Shown one piece after another: positions 55,870-64,000 of a stretch of 64,000 nucleotides of DNA. Under the pieces are notes generated by a model that was given only the letters and a program-made list of their open reading frames with translations, was not told where the DNA came from and did no database searches. The stretch is taken from positions 1 to 64,000 of the forward strand of contig JAGWBX010000064.1 of the NCBI GenBank assembly GCA_021295655.1, in the 5' to 3' direction. Position 1 is the stretch's first letter; every line of letters starts with the position of its first letter. A program made the translations under genes and the position numbers. The stretch is from Candidatus Latescibacterota bacterium (GTDB lineage Bacteria; Latescibacterota; UBA2968; GCA-2709665).

Positions 55870-56122
55870 GAGAAAAAAGGGGCGTTTTTTTAATTGTCGG
55901 GTGGGCGGGTTCGTACACGGGGGTTTTTCGGGACGATCTGTAACAATGCACCGCTGCTCAGGGCGTCGTCTGGCGCCCACAGATCAGAGCACGATACATG
56001 CCCCCCGCAGGCGGATGTGTATGTCCCGGCGGTCGGCAACGGGCAGGTCCTGGATGGAGGCCTGACTGCACTGCAGAGACCGACGTCGGTCTCACCGGCA
56101 TCCGTTCCACGGTCGAAGGGGC

Positions 56123-56151
56123 TTGCAATCCCACCCGGTATGGTTTAGAAT
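56123..56151 (+). promoter_or_regulatory. Promoter of the plus-strand operon
   Basis: TTGCAA (56123-56128) and TAGAAT (56146-56151) are separated by exactly 17 bases. Transcription would start near 56158, shortly before the first gene. Confidence 0.5.
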
Positions 56152-56241
56152 TGGGATGAGGGGTCTTGTGAAGCCGGGGTACTTTGGGATTTGTACGATA
56201 TTCGAGCGGAAGTTTGCCGTGCGGCCTGCGAAACGCAGGAC

Positions 56242-58428
56242 ATGTTCCCGTCGGAAATGCCTGCAATTCAGTCGATGCTGCCGGATGCGCCAGTCGATTT
56301 CGTCCCCGATTGGGAAATGGATTCGCCGATGGTCGATCCCGCGGCGCCGCGGTTGATTCTATCCGCCGATGAGCTGGACGAATTGCGCGTTCGCAGCGCT
56401 TCGTCGCACGCCCGGTTCTTCAGGGCGATGGTGGACGACCTGAACGGCCGGTTGCCCGTCGATCCGCCCGATACCCTCTGGGACCTGGAGGAGCCCGCGT
56501 ACAGCGATATCCTCGAGATCTGTTTTTCTCTGGTGGTGAACTGCGGCATTGCCTACCAGGTCACCGGCGACGGGCGGTGGAGCGGACTGGCGGAGCGCTG
56601 GATGGCGCGATGGATCGAGGTCGGCGCGCCGGGCGACGAGCAGGTCAGGGCGTCCTATCTGGTGGCCTTTCACGTGATGGCGCTGGCTTATGGCGTGGAC
56701 CTGTTCGGTAGGGTTCTCCCGGAGCCGCTCGTTCAGCGCGCGGTCGAGGTATTGCGGAGCGAGACCGGTCGCATGGTCCGGTACATGGACTCCGGCGAGG
56801 CCGGCTGGAGCCGGCGATACCATTACCACGACTGCTGGGTGCCCGTCTTCGGCGCCGGCGTCGGCTGCCTGGCTCTGTTACCCTACGCGCCCGAAGCCGG
56901 CGCCTGGTTATCCACGGTGGAAGGAGAGGTCGACTGCATCGTCTCCATCCAGGGCGGGGACGGCGCGTGGAATGAAGGTGTGGCGCCGCTGAATTACGCG
57001 TTGGGGCCGATGCTGTTCTACCTGGAGGGCAGGAAACGGGTCTTCGGGGAGCGTGCGTTTGATATACCATGGCTGAAGGCATTGTCCCGCTGGCGGGCGT
57101 ACCACCTTCTTCCCGATGGAAGCTACGTATATCTTGACGATTCGACGCCCAGCGGCAGGTACCACGGCGAGACCGGCGGGGTTGTGGCTTTTCAACTGTA
57201 CAAACTCGCGTCCGAGTTCAACGACGGCCTGGCGCAGTGGCAGGCGGAACGGGAATCCGCCCGCTCGTTCCCGAAAGACTATCACGACTGCGGCTGGAGC
57301 TTCCTCTGGTGCGATCCTGGTGTCAGGGCGGAACCTCCGAACGGACTGCCGGCCGCCGCCGCTTTCCCGTCGCTGGGTCAGTTTTTCTCTCGCACGGGGT
57401 TTGACAAGAGCGCATCCGTACTCAGCTTCGAGTGTACGGTTCCGGGGGGTGCGCTGGCGCAGGCCCGGCGGGAGACGGGGCTTCCTTTACAGACCATCAC
57501 CCAAAATAAACACGCCCATTATGAAGACCGCGCGAGTTTCACGTTTTTTGCCAACGGGCACTACTTCTTCAGGCCGTCTGGTTACTTTCGATTCGACGCC
57601 GCTATGAAGAATACCCTCACGTTCGACGGGGTCGGACAGTCGGTCGAACCCGACTCCGGCGGCGAGATGGAGGGCGTGTATTGCGGCGGGAACAACGTGT
57701 ATTCGGCCGCACGATGCCAGGCGGCGGGCGCGTATCCGGACGTGCCGGGTCTGACCTCCTTTGAACGGACCGTCTTGCACGCGAGGGACTGTCACGCCGC
57801 GTTCGTCCTGGACCGCGTCCGGTTCTCCGACCGGGAACCGCGTCGCGTGGAAGCCCATTTTCACGTCGGGCATGAAGTTGAAACCCGGATCGGACCGGAC
57901 GGTTCGCTGCTGCTGCGGACACCATCCGGACAGGCCTGCCGGTTCTATCAGGCATCTTCGCAGGCGGCGACATTCGAACGGGTGCCGCAACCGGTCGACC
58001 CCTATTGGAGAGATTACCTGTCCGGCTACGACATCCCGCCGGAAGACCTGGAGGCAATGGATCAGGTGGACCTCCGCTTCCGGTTCGCGATGGCCGGCGA
58101 GACGTCGGTCGACGTCCTGTGGGCGATTCTGCCTCACGGCGGGGACTGCGATGTCGGACAACAGGCCGATGATTCGATGATCTCCTTCTGGTACGGGGTC
58201 CCGGGCGGTACGCCGCAACTGGTCCTGGCGCCTCCCGCGGAGGAAGTCGTCAGACCTGCCCGCGGACCGGTGCTGCCGCAACGGCCGGAGCGGATTTTCG
58301 TGCTGGGTGGGCCGCCCGGAGGCCGGATCAGACTCGCGCTGGAGCACCTCGACGGCGATCGGTGGGGGGCGGTACTGGGGGAAGGCCAGGACTATGAAGT
58401 GACGGCGGCCGGGACAGCTTGCCTGTAG
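56242..58428 (+). CDS. Heparinase II/III-like lyase
   Basis: A 728-aa protein, lead gene of the plus-strand operon. The start is uncertain: ATG 56242 is used here, but TTG 56191 (17 residues longer) is possible. No signal peptide is seen. APRLILSADELDELR is the typical opening of the toroid domain, and a histidine-bearing RRYHYHDCWVPVFG lies in it. The beta-sandwich has NKHAHYEDRASFTFFANGH and AAMKNTLTFDGVGQ, which fit the heparinase C-terminal signature, though a histidine before NTLTF is missing. A uronate-glycan lyase role is likely, substrate unknown. A GNAT gene follows 57 bases later. Confidence 0.78.
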   Translation: MFPSEMPAIQSMLPDAPVDFVPDWEMDSPMVDPAAPRLILSADELDELRVRSASSHARFFRAMVDDLNGRLPVDPPDTLWDLEEPAYSDILEICFSLVVNCGIAYQVTGDGRWSGLAERWMARWIEVGAPGDEQVRASYLVAFHVMALAYGVDLFGRVLPEPLVQRAVEVLRSETGRMVRYMDSGEAGWSRRYHYHDCWVPVFGAGVGCLALLPYAPEAGAWLSTVEGEVDCIVSIQGGDGAWNEGVAPLNYALGPMLFYLEGRKRVFGERAFDIPWLKALSRWRAYHLLPDGSYVYLDDSTPSGRYHGETGGVVAFQLYKLASEFNDGLAQWQAERESARSFPKDYHDCGWSFLWCDPGVRAEPPNGLPAAAAFPSLGQFFSRTGFDKSASVLSFECTVPGGALAQARRETGLPLQTITQNKHAHYEDRASFTFFANGHYFFRPSGYFRFDAAMKNTLTFDGVGQSVEPDSGGEMEGVYCGGNNVYSAARCQAAGAYPDVPGLTSFERTVLHARDCHAAFVLDRVRFSDREPRRVEAHFHVGHEVETRIGPDGSLLLRTPSGQACRFYQASSQAATFERVPQPVDPYWRDYLSGYDIPPEDLEAMDQVDLRFRFAMAGETSVDVLWAILPHGGDCDVGQQADDSMISFWYGVPGGTPQLVLAPPAEEVVRPARGPVLPQRPERIFVLGGPPGGRIRLALEHLDGDRWGAVLGEGQDYEVTAAGTACL

Positions 58429-58485
58429 AGCGTCCGCGGGCACGCCGCAGAGACCCGCATCGAATCTGAATTGGGGACGGAAGCT

Positions 58486-59076
58486 GTGAGAATCGAAGCA
58501 GCCTGGGAAAAGAAGCAGGAGCACATTCCGGTGGTGATGGTCAGGGAAGAACTCACGGACCTCCCCGCATATCCGCTTCCCGAGGGGTACCGCCTCCGGT
58601 ACTACAGGGACGGCGAAGATCACCTCTGGGGAGAAATCGAGATTGCAGTCGCCTCGTTCGATTCCATGGACGGGGCGCTGGAATACTTCGAAAGCGAGTT
58701 CGGGCCGGGCCGGGACCGGATGGAGGCCCGGTGTCATTATCTGGAGGACCCGAACGGTCAGGCGATTGGTACGAGCACGGCCTGGTTCAACGACGCGTTC
58801 AACGGAAGGGACTACGGTCGCATCCACTGGATCGCCATCCGACCGGAGTATCAGGGCCGGGGACTTGCCAAACCGCTTCTGGCAGCTTCGCTTGGGCGGA
58901 TCGCGGACTTCCACGACCGCGCCTACCTGACCACCCAGACCACCAGCGCACGCGCGATCAATCTGTACCTCGACTTCGGCTTTGTGCCGTTTGAGACCAC
59001 CAGCCGGTGCGCGAAAGGCTGGACGTGGCTCGCCTCCGTCCTGGAACATCCGTCTCTCGCGTCGTACCGCGGCTGA
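58486..59076 (+). CDS. GNAT-family N-acetyltransferase
   Basis: A 196-aa acyltransferase. The GTG at 58486 is preferred (GGGGA about 9 bases upstream) over TTG 58471. The acetyl-CoA loop is seen as RPEYQGRGLAKPLLAASL, preceded by IHWIAI, and the C-terminal strand is INLYLDFGFVPFE. GNAT enzymes move acetyl groups from acetyl-CoA to amines on sugars, peptides or small molecules. Followed after 74 bases by two AAC(3)-type genes, it belongs to an acylation-rich operon. Substrate unknown. Confidence 0.85.
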   Translation: MRIEAAWEKKQEHIPVVMVREELTDLPAYPLPEGYRLRYYRDGEDHLWGEIEIAVASFDSMDGALEYFESEFGPGRDRMEARCHYLEDPNGQAIGTSTAWFNDAFNGRDYGRIHWIAIRPEYQGRGLAKPLLAASLGRIADFHDRAYLTTQTTSARAINLYLDFGFVPFETTSRCAKGWTWLASVLEHPSLASYRG

Positions 59077-59150
59077 CCGGATGAAGAACGGGGCGGTGAA
59101 GCGCGCTGATATTGGTACACCCATCGCTTGTTGTCAGGGAGACGCCCGGG

Positions 59151-60026
59151 ATGGCAAAGAAACCCTGGTCGCCGGAAGGAAAGACGATCGTTACGAAAAA
59201 CGATATCATCGATGGCCTGCGAAACCTCGGGGTGAATCCCGGAGACGCGGTGTTTTTCCACAATTCCCTCAGCAGCATGGGATTTGTGGACGGCGGCGCT
59301 GAAACCGTGATCGACGCGTTTCTGGAGGCGGTAGGGCGCCGGGGCACAATTGCGGTGAATTCCTGCCATTTCAACGGATGGCACTGCGAATATGCCCGCA
59401 CCGCCGGTACACCGGCATTCGACGTGCGCCGCTCACCGTCCAGGATGGGCAGGATCACCGAGGTGTTTCGTCACCGTCCCGAAGCGGTGCGGTGTCTCGA
59501 TTCCAGCAATCCGATGTGTGCGATCGGGCATCAGGCGGAGTACCTCGCGGAAGGCGCGGTTCGCTGTTTCACACCGTGCGGGCGGGATACGGCCTGGGGA
59601 AAGCTGGGCGAGATCGACGCTCACTACATGTTCCTGGGAACGGGATGGACCAGTTGCACCATGATGCACGCCTGCGAGGAATACGGGCACGCGCCCTATG
59701 CGCTGATGGACGAACCCTCCCGGCTGGAGGTGGCCGACGAGCGGGGCCGGATCCACGTCCACGTCCAGAAGGTGCATACGCCGAACGTACCCAGGGACTA
59801 CTTTCTGATGGAGCCCGAGATGCAGAGGCTGGGCCTCGTTCAGTACGGAACGATCGGCGATGCGAAAGTCACGATTATGAACGCCAGGGATCTGATTGAC
59901 GCCGGCACCCGATGTATCGTGGAAGATCCCGGCTTCCTGCTGAAGGACCGGAGTTTCCTGGAGCACTGCAGGGACCATCAACGAGGGCTCATTCCTCCCG
60001 GATATACGGGCATTTCGGACGTGTAG
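59151..60026 (+). CDS. AAC(3)-family N-acetyltransferase
   Basis: A 291-aa protein of the aminoglycoside 3-N-acetyltransferase fold. The start is ATG 59151 with GGGAGA upstream. Landmarks are VFFHNSLSSMGFVDGGAETV (34-53), GRRGTIAV (62-69) and TMMHACEE (171-178), where His173 matches the catalytic-region histidine. The usual RSxHP motif reads RCLDSSNP (114-121), so that part has changed. In non-resistance settings such proteins acylate amines in metabolism. No antibiotic context is present here, so resistance is unlikely. It lies directly before a second, fused AAC(3) gene. Confidence 0.82.
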   Translation: MAKKPWSPEGKTIVTKNDIIDGLRNLGVNPGDAVFFHNSLSSMGFVDGGAETVIDAFLEAVGRRGTIAVNSCHFNGWHCEYARTAGTPAFDVRRSPSRMGRITEVFRHRPEAVRCLDSSNPMCAIGHQAEYLAEGAVRCFTPCGRDTAWGKLGEIDAHYMFLGTGWTSCTMMHACEEYGHAPYALMDEPSRLEVADERGRIHVHVQKVHTPNVPRDYFLMEPEMQRLGLVQYGTIGDAKVTIMNARDLIDAGTRCIVEDPGFLLKDRSFLEHCRDHQRGLIPPGYTGISDV

Positions 60027-60051
60027 AGTGACATCGTCGACGGAGGCAGAG

Positions 60052-60144
60052 ATGCAGATCCTGCCGGACCTCTATCTCGCGGACGGGTTTGCGTATGCGC
60101 AACGGCAGTTTATTACCCGGGAGGATCTGCGGAAACGATGTTAA
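60052..60144 (+). CDS. Small ORF, 30 aa, or gene remnant
   Basis: MQILPDLYLADGFAYAQRQF and ten more residues, with GGAGG 5 bases before the ATG and a stop that overlaps the next start codon. The beginning recalls the first residues of some MBL-fold hydrolases, so it may be the stub of a deleted gene. It could also act as a leader coupling translation to the fused AAC(3) gene. Nothing proves that it is made. Confidence 0.3.
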   Translation: MQILPDLYLADGFAYAQRQFITREDLRKRC

Positions 60145-61694
60145 CTCAACGCGAAATTGAAGAAGGGCTGACAGGGTTGGGGCTGAAGCCGGGTGCGATT
60201 GTGGTGGTTCATTCGTCCCTGAGCAGCCTGGGACCCGTGGACGGCGGCGCGAACGCTGTTATCGATGCGCTGGTGGATGCCCTCGGCCCCGAAGGGACGC
60301 TGCTGATGCCCACGCATCCCGCGCGGGACGGACGCACGTTCGATCCGGTCACTATCCCTTCAGACATGGGCGTCATCAGCGAGACGTTCCGGTTGCGGCC
60401 GGGCGTGCTGCGCAGCCGGCACCCGTATCATCCGGTGGCGGGTTGCGGCGCGATGGCGGAGGAGATCCTGTCCGGTCACGAAGATAGCGCGGCGCCGGAC
60501 GGGCCGGAGACGCCCTATGGCCGTCTGATCACCCTCGGCGGAAAGGTGCTGCACGTAGGCTGCGACCTGGATACGATGACGCTGCTGCACACGGTGGAGG
60601 CGGAACTGGACCTGCCCTATCTCCGCGAATTGGAAATGAAGTACGTGGCAGATGACGGCGAGGTCCGCGCGATGACGATTCGCCGGTGTCCCGGCGGGCA
60701 TCGAGGGGGCGTGTTGAAGTTCGATCGGTTATTCAGGGCGGAGGGCGCCATGGCGGTGGGCACGATCGGTCCGGCGGTGTGCCGCCTGATCGACGCACCC
60801 CGTGCCGCGGCCATCATGCGGCGCGAGATGTCGCGCGACCCCGGCTTTGCGCTGGATGAGAATCCGAATTGCGCCGACTGCGCGGGATACAGAGAGAAAA
60901 TCGCGAGATCGACCGCCGGTCGGCCGGCTGCCCGGCGCGATGCCACCGCGACTCCCGGGGAATCGCTGAAGTCCCTGCTCGAGGATGAGGACTCCACCCT
61001 GAGCGCGCCGCTGTGGGCGGTGGATGCCGATCCTGGAAAGGCGCTGGATCTGGTCGCATCGGCGGATATTTCATCGGTCGAAGTGCATACGAATCACCAG
61101 GTCGATTTCGATGACCTTCCTGGCCGCCTGGGAGATCGGGACCTCGAGGTCGCGGTATTGCGCACCCCGTTCGCATCAGCCGGGAAGCTGGCGGAGGCCT
61201 GTACAATTGCAGCCCGTTTCGATGCAAAGTACCTGCATGTCCGCCTGCAGGACAACTTCGGGCCCGCGGATCTGAACGGTTCACTTGAACGGCTCTCACG
61301 GGTCGCCGACGAAAGCGGCATCACCGTACTTGTGGGGAATCCCGCGGATGTGAACCCGTCTGATATCGCCGAAGGGTTGAGAGAGATCGGGGCCGCCGGG
61401 ACAGACATGGCATACGATCCGGCCGCCGTCGCGGCATCGGGCGGAAGCCCGTTCTATATGGGACTTTACAAAGGGCCGATCCGGCGGTTTGTCAGGCACG
61501 TCGACTTCAGGGACGTCGTTGCGGAAAGCGGAGAACCGGCGGTTCCCGGCAAAGGCAACGCGGAACTCGTGGAGATCCTCTCCAACCTCAGATGTCGAAG
61601 TTTCAACGGGGTGTTCTGCCTCTGGCCGCTGCCCGGGGTTTTCGGATTCCAGGACGCCGTTAACGGCTTTCGGGAAATAATCGAGCGGATCTGA
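60138..61694 (+). CDS. AAC(3)-family acetyltransferase fused to a xylose-isomerase-like TIM barrel
   Basis: A 518-aa bifunctional-looking protein. Residues about 1-255 are an AAC(3)-type domain with VVHSSLSSLGPVDGGANAV (23-41), RSRHP (92-96), PETPYGRL and LLHTVE (149-154), so this copy keeps the usual motifs. A short Arg/Ala-rich linker (about 255-275) leads to a TIM barrel (about 278-518). The barrel has VLVGNPADVNP, DMAYDPAAVAASGGSPF, RHVDFRDV and VPGKGNAELVEIL, typical of the sugar isomerase/epimerase (AP endonuclease 2) superfamily. The start ATG 60138 is supported by the clean AAC(3) N-terminus; GGGAGG lies about 14 bases upstream. A coupled acylation and isomerisation of an amino sugar is an attractive guess. 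Confidence 0.8.
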   Translation: MLTQREIEEGLTGLGLKPGAIVVVHSSLSSLGPVDGGANAVIDALVDALGPEGTLLMPTHPARDGRTFDPVTIPSDMGVISETFRLRPGVLRSRHPYHPVAGCGAMAEEILSGHEDSAAPDGPETPYGRLITLGGKVLHVGCDLDTMTLLHTVEAELDLPYLRELEMKYVADDGEVRAMTIRRCPGGHRGGVLKFDRLFRAEGAMAVGTIGPAVCRLIDAPRAAAIMRREMSRDPGFALDENPNCADCAGYREKIARSTAGRPAARRDATATPGESLKSLLEDEDSTLSAPLWAVDADPGKALDLVASADISSVEVHTNHQVDFDDLPGRLGDRDLEVAVLRTPFASAGKLAEACTIAARFDAKYLHVRLQDNFGPADLNGSLERLSRVADESGITVLVGNPADVNPSDIAEGLREIGAAGTDMAYDPAAVAASGGSPFYMGLYKGPIRRFVRHVDFRDVVAESGEPAVPGKGNAELVEILSNLRCRSFNGVFCLWPLPGVFGFQDAVNGFREIIERI

Positions 61695-61736
61695 AAAACG
61701 GCTACCGGTAACAGCCACGGAGTCAGAAGGAACGGC

Positions 61737-63437
61737 ATGAGTGAGAGAGACGACGCACCGGGTATCGTCGTGGAGAAGGACGTCCCCGTACCGATGTCCG
61801 ACGGCGTGGTGTTGCGCGCAAACGTGTTCAGACCGGCGGGCTCGGGGCGGTATCCCGGACTGCTGATGAGGACGCCTTACGGAAAGCCGAATGGCGGTTT
61901 TGAACGGGTCGTGCGGTCCGGTTACGCCGTGGTCACTCAGGATTCACGGGGTCGCTATGCTTCGGAAGGGACGTATATCCCCTATACGGTTGAGGGTGAC
62001 ACGCCCGACGCGCGGGACGGATACGAGAGCGTGGAATGGCTGGCGCGGCAGCAATATTGCAACGGGAAGGTCGGCACGTTCGGCGGATCCTACAACGCCT
62101 GGATGCAGTGGATGCTGGCGAAGTTGCGGCCGCCGCACCTGGTCGCGATGTGCGCCTGGTCGATTCCACTGGAAAACACCGAGGTCGACTGGTGGGGTGC
62201 TTTCCGGCCCGGCCGGCGCATCAAATGGTGGATGGGCACCATTGCGCCGGATCTCCGCAGACGTGAGGGCGCACCCGGACCGCACCGGAAGGAAGACGCA
62301 CTGGAAATCTGGGAAAACGTGGAGCATATGCGGTGGCTCTATTTTATGCCATGGCTGGACTTTCCACGTTATCTGCCCGAAGGAATGGCAGGGTACGCCG
62401 AGGACTGGCTGCGGCATCCGAACCGCAGGTGCTGGAAATTCGACGAGGTACACCGGGAGGTGGAAGTGCCCAACCTGGATTTCAGCGGGTGGTACGACCA
62501 TTGCGGAGGAACGATGGCCCACCTGGGCTTGATGCAGAAGCATGGCCGGTCTGAAATTGCGAGGACGCAGACCCGGATTGTCATCGGGCCGTGGAACCAC
62601 AGCGGACTGGGAAACCGGCGCCAGGGCGGGATCGATTTCGGGCCTGAAGCCCGGATGGATCTGCAGGATCGGATGATCCGCTGGTTCGACCGCTGGTTGA
62701 AGGATACCGATAACGGAGTGGATCTGGAACCGCCCGTGCGGTACTTTGTGATGGGCTCGGGTCAATGGAAGTCGGCGGATACGTGGCCGCCCGGTGGAAC
62801 GATTCGGGCGGACTACTATCTGGACAGCGACGGCGACGCGCACCTCCCCGCGGGGTCCGGCCGTCTGCTCGACGCACCGGCCGCCGGTGAGAGCACGGAC
62901 ACGTACGTGTACGATCCGAATGACCCGGTTCCCACGCTTTGGTCAACGGCGCTGTTTACGGAACCGTCGGACAGGAGGGTACTCGATTACCGCCGGGACA
63001 TTCTGATTTTTCGGACCCCTGCTCTGGAATCCGACGTGGAAACCGTGGGGTATCCCGAAGTGGTGCTGAACGCTGCGACGTCGGCGGCGGACACCGATTT
63101 TTTCGTCCGGCTCGTGGACGAAGTCCCGGACGGTCCGGCAACGGACGTCGCATACGGAATGGTCCGCGCCCGGCATCGCCATTCCCTGGACGAGGAAGAC
63201 TTCATCACCCCGAAAGCGGTGACCGAATACCGCATCCGCCTGACGCCCACGGCATGCAGGTTTCTCGCGGGACACCGGATCCGCCTCGAAATCACGAGCA
63301 GCGACTTCCCAAATCACGACAGGAATCACAACACGGGCGGAAACGACCTCGCCGAGACCAGACTCGTGACGGCAACTCAGGAAGTCCATCATTCGGCGGA
63401 ATATCCCTCACGTCTGATTCTGCCGCTTTTTCCATGA
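61737..63437 (+). CDS. CocE/NonD-family hydrolase
   Basis: A 566-aa alpha/beta hydrolase. The nucleophile region is GTFGGSYNAW with Ser118. DGVVLRANVFRP and MRTPYGKP at the start and GPWNHSG further on are family landmarks, and the C-terminal jelly-roll-like domain begins around 350. X-Pro dipeptidyl-peptidase and cocaine-esterase relatives hydrolyse esters or amides. AAGGA precedes ATG 61737. No signal peptide is seen. With lyases and acyltransferases beside it, removal of acyl groups from glycan fragments is plausible but unproven. Confidence 0.87.
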   Translation: MSERDDAPGIVVEKDVPVPMSDGVVLRANVFRPAGSGRYPGLLMRTPYGKPNGGFERVVRSGYAVVTQDSRGRYASEGTYIPYTVEGDTPDARDGYESVEWLARQQYCNGKVGTFGGSYNAWMQWMLAKLRPPHLVAMCAWSIPLENTEVDWWGAFRPGRRIKWWMGTIAPDLRRREGAPGPHRKEDALEIWENVEHMRWLYFMPWLDFPRYLPEGMAGYAEDWLRHPNRRCWKFDEVHREVEVPNLDFSGWYDHCGGTMAHLGLMQKHGRSEIARTQTRIVIGPWNHSGLGNRRQGGIDFGPEARMDLQDRMIRWFDRWLKDTDNGVDLEPPVRYFVMGSGQWKSADTWPPGGTIRADYYLDSDGDAHLPAGSGRLLDAPAAGESTDTYVYDPNDPVPTLWSTALFTEPSDRRVLDYRRDILIFRTPALESDVETVGYPEVVLNAATSAADTDFFVRLVDEVPDGPATDVAYGMVRARHRHSLDEEDFITPKAVTEYRIRLTPTACRFLAGHRIRLEITSSDFPNHDRNHNTGGNDLAETRLVTATQEVHHSAEYPSRLILPLFP

Positions 63438-63487
63438 ACGGGCGATAGGATACGCGGCAAAACGGAGAAAGGCTGTATGATATTCAC

Positions 63488-64000
63488 ATGATTTCCGGAT
63501 TCAATTGGCGCCTGTGTCATCCGCACGTCGAGTCGACCGGTGGCGACGTACCCTGCGCCAGAGAGGCGCCGGGCGTGCTGCTGCCCTACAAGAGACGCAT
63601 CTATATGTTCGGCGGCGGCGCCCTCAGATACGGCGCTTCCTCCGGCCAGGGAAACAAGTCCACGCTGGGCGCATTGAACGACCTGTGGGTGTACGATCCC
63701 TCGGTCGAGGAATGGAACCTGATGGAAGCAAACGACGGCGCTGCCGGATTCGACGTCTCGGCAGACAGGCCATGCGCTCGCATACTGCCCGCGTGGGTTG
63801 AAGTAGACGACCGGTTCTATCTGTTCGGCGGGTTGTCGATCCTGAGCGAGGGTTGGAAGTTCGCCCTCCTGAACGACCTGTGGGTGTACGATCCCTCGGA
63901 TGCGCGCTGGACGCTGCTGGAGCCGGATGACGGCGTATTGCTGGAGCACCCCGACTGCGCGGGCCGGGGACGGCCGACGACCATGGGCGGATTCGGAACG
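63488..64000 (+). CDS. Kelch-repeat protein, C-terminal part beyond window
   Basis: The frame from ATG 63488 runs 171 codons to the window edge without a stop. Two kelch-like units show: YMFGGGALRYG, then LNDLWVYDPSVEEWNLM, and FYLFGGLSILS, then LLNDLWVYDPSDARWTLL. These form a beta-propeller used for binding or, in some families, as sugar-processing domains (N-acetylneuraminate mutarotase is a known example). No signal peptide is seen. It begins 51 bases after the CocE gene, so it is likely in the same operon. Confidence 0.75.
   Translation, partial: MISGFNWRLCHPHVESTGGDVPCAREAPGVLLPYKRRIYMFGGGALRYGASSGQGNKSTLGALNDLWVYDPSVEEWNLMEANDGAAGFDVSADRPCARILPAWVEVDDRFYLFGGLSILSEGWKFALLNDLWVYDPSDARWTLLEPDDGVLLEHPDCAGRGRPTTMGGFGT

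Larger units (their letters stand above)
55561..56190. other. Divergent intergenic region
   Basis: This gap separates the two opposing operons. It holds an AT-rich island near 55831-55895 and both promoter candidates. I see no gene in it; the short frames there lack ribosome sites or coherent sequence. Confidence 0.6.

Noticed and set aside
57487-59124. 545-aa open frame on the minus strand
   Set aside because: Crosses the heparinase and GNAT genes on the other strand; no start signal or motif.
59151-61694. Antibiotic resistance cassette
   Set aside because: AAC(3)-type genes here sit with lyase and hydrolase genes, with no integron, plasmid or resistance context, and one copy has lost a usual motif.

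Overview
The window is about 64 kb of GC-rich bacterial DNA with dense protein coding and no rRNA, tRNA, phage or CRISPR that I can see. The gene content points to a Gram-negative, FCB-type heterotroph. The best match is a Latescibacterota/Poribacteria-like lineage, because TonB receptor, PorV-like barrel, GWxTD, ASPIC/UnbV, phytanoyl-CoA dioxygenase, DUF6785-type membrane proteins and dockerin-like EF-hand pairs occur together. The lineage is an inference from families, not from a marker gene.

Minus strand, 1-40.5 kb: a carbohydrate catabolism region. It holds four Gfo/Idh/MocA oxidoreductases, a sialidase-fold protein, a short PcRGLX/YetA-like protein, a broken phytanoyl-CoA dioxygenase and six heparinase II/III or alginate-lyase-like proteins. 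Three of those six are giant paralogs (1233, 1238 and 1247 aa) with a C-terminal beta-propeller. An intact (18.9-20.8 kb) and a frameshifted (12.2-14.1 kb) DUF6785-type multi-pass protein flank a 1570-aa fusion of an M28-peptidase-like domain to an FtsX-type permease. Also here are an S55 (SpoIVB-type) protease-like protein with an N-terminal dockerin-like pair, an orphan DNA methyltransferase and a CNNM/CBS membrane protein.

Minus strand, 40.7-55.6 kb: a cell-surface operon read from a promoter near 55.85 kb. Its order is small outer-membrane barrel, TonB-dependent receptor with a carboxypeptidase-like N-domain, secreted protein with a C-terminal sorting-type end, PorV/PorQ-like barrel, two FGE-sulfatase-type lipoproteins, TPR protein, ASPIC/UnbV protein and GWxTD protein. 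Several of these genes overlap or nearly touch.

Plus strand, 56.2-64 kb: a divergent operon from a promoter near 56.13 kb. It encodes another heparinase-like protein, a GNAT acetyltransferase, an AAC(3)-family acetyltransferase, a second AAC(3) fused to a TIM-barrel (xylose-isomerase-like) domain, a CocE/NonD hydrolase and the start of a kelch-repeat protein.

Reading the parts together (inference): the cell takes up and degrades acidic, probably uronate-rich and possibly acylated, polysaccharides. Lyases cut the polymer, membrane proteins import the fragments and oxidoreductases, isomerase-like and acyl-transfer enzymes handle the sugars. Non-coding features include a 175-bp inverted-repeat element, a cluster of REP-like hairpins, degenerate heptamer repeats and three good promoter candidates.
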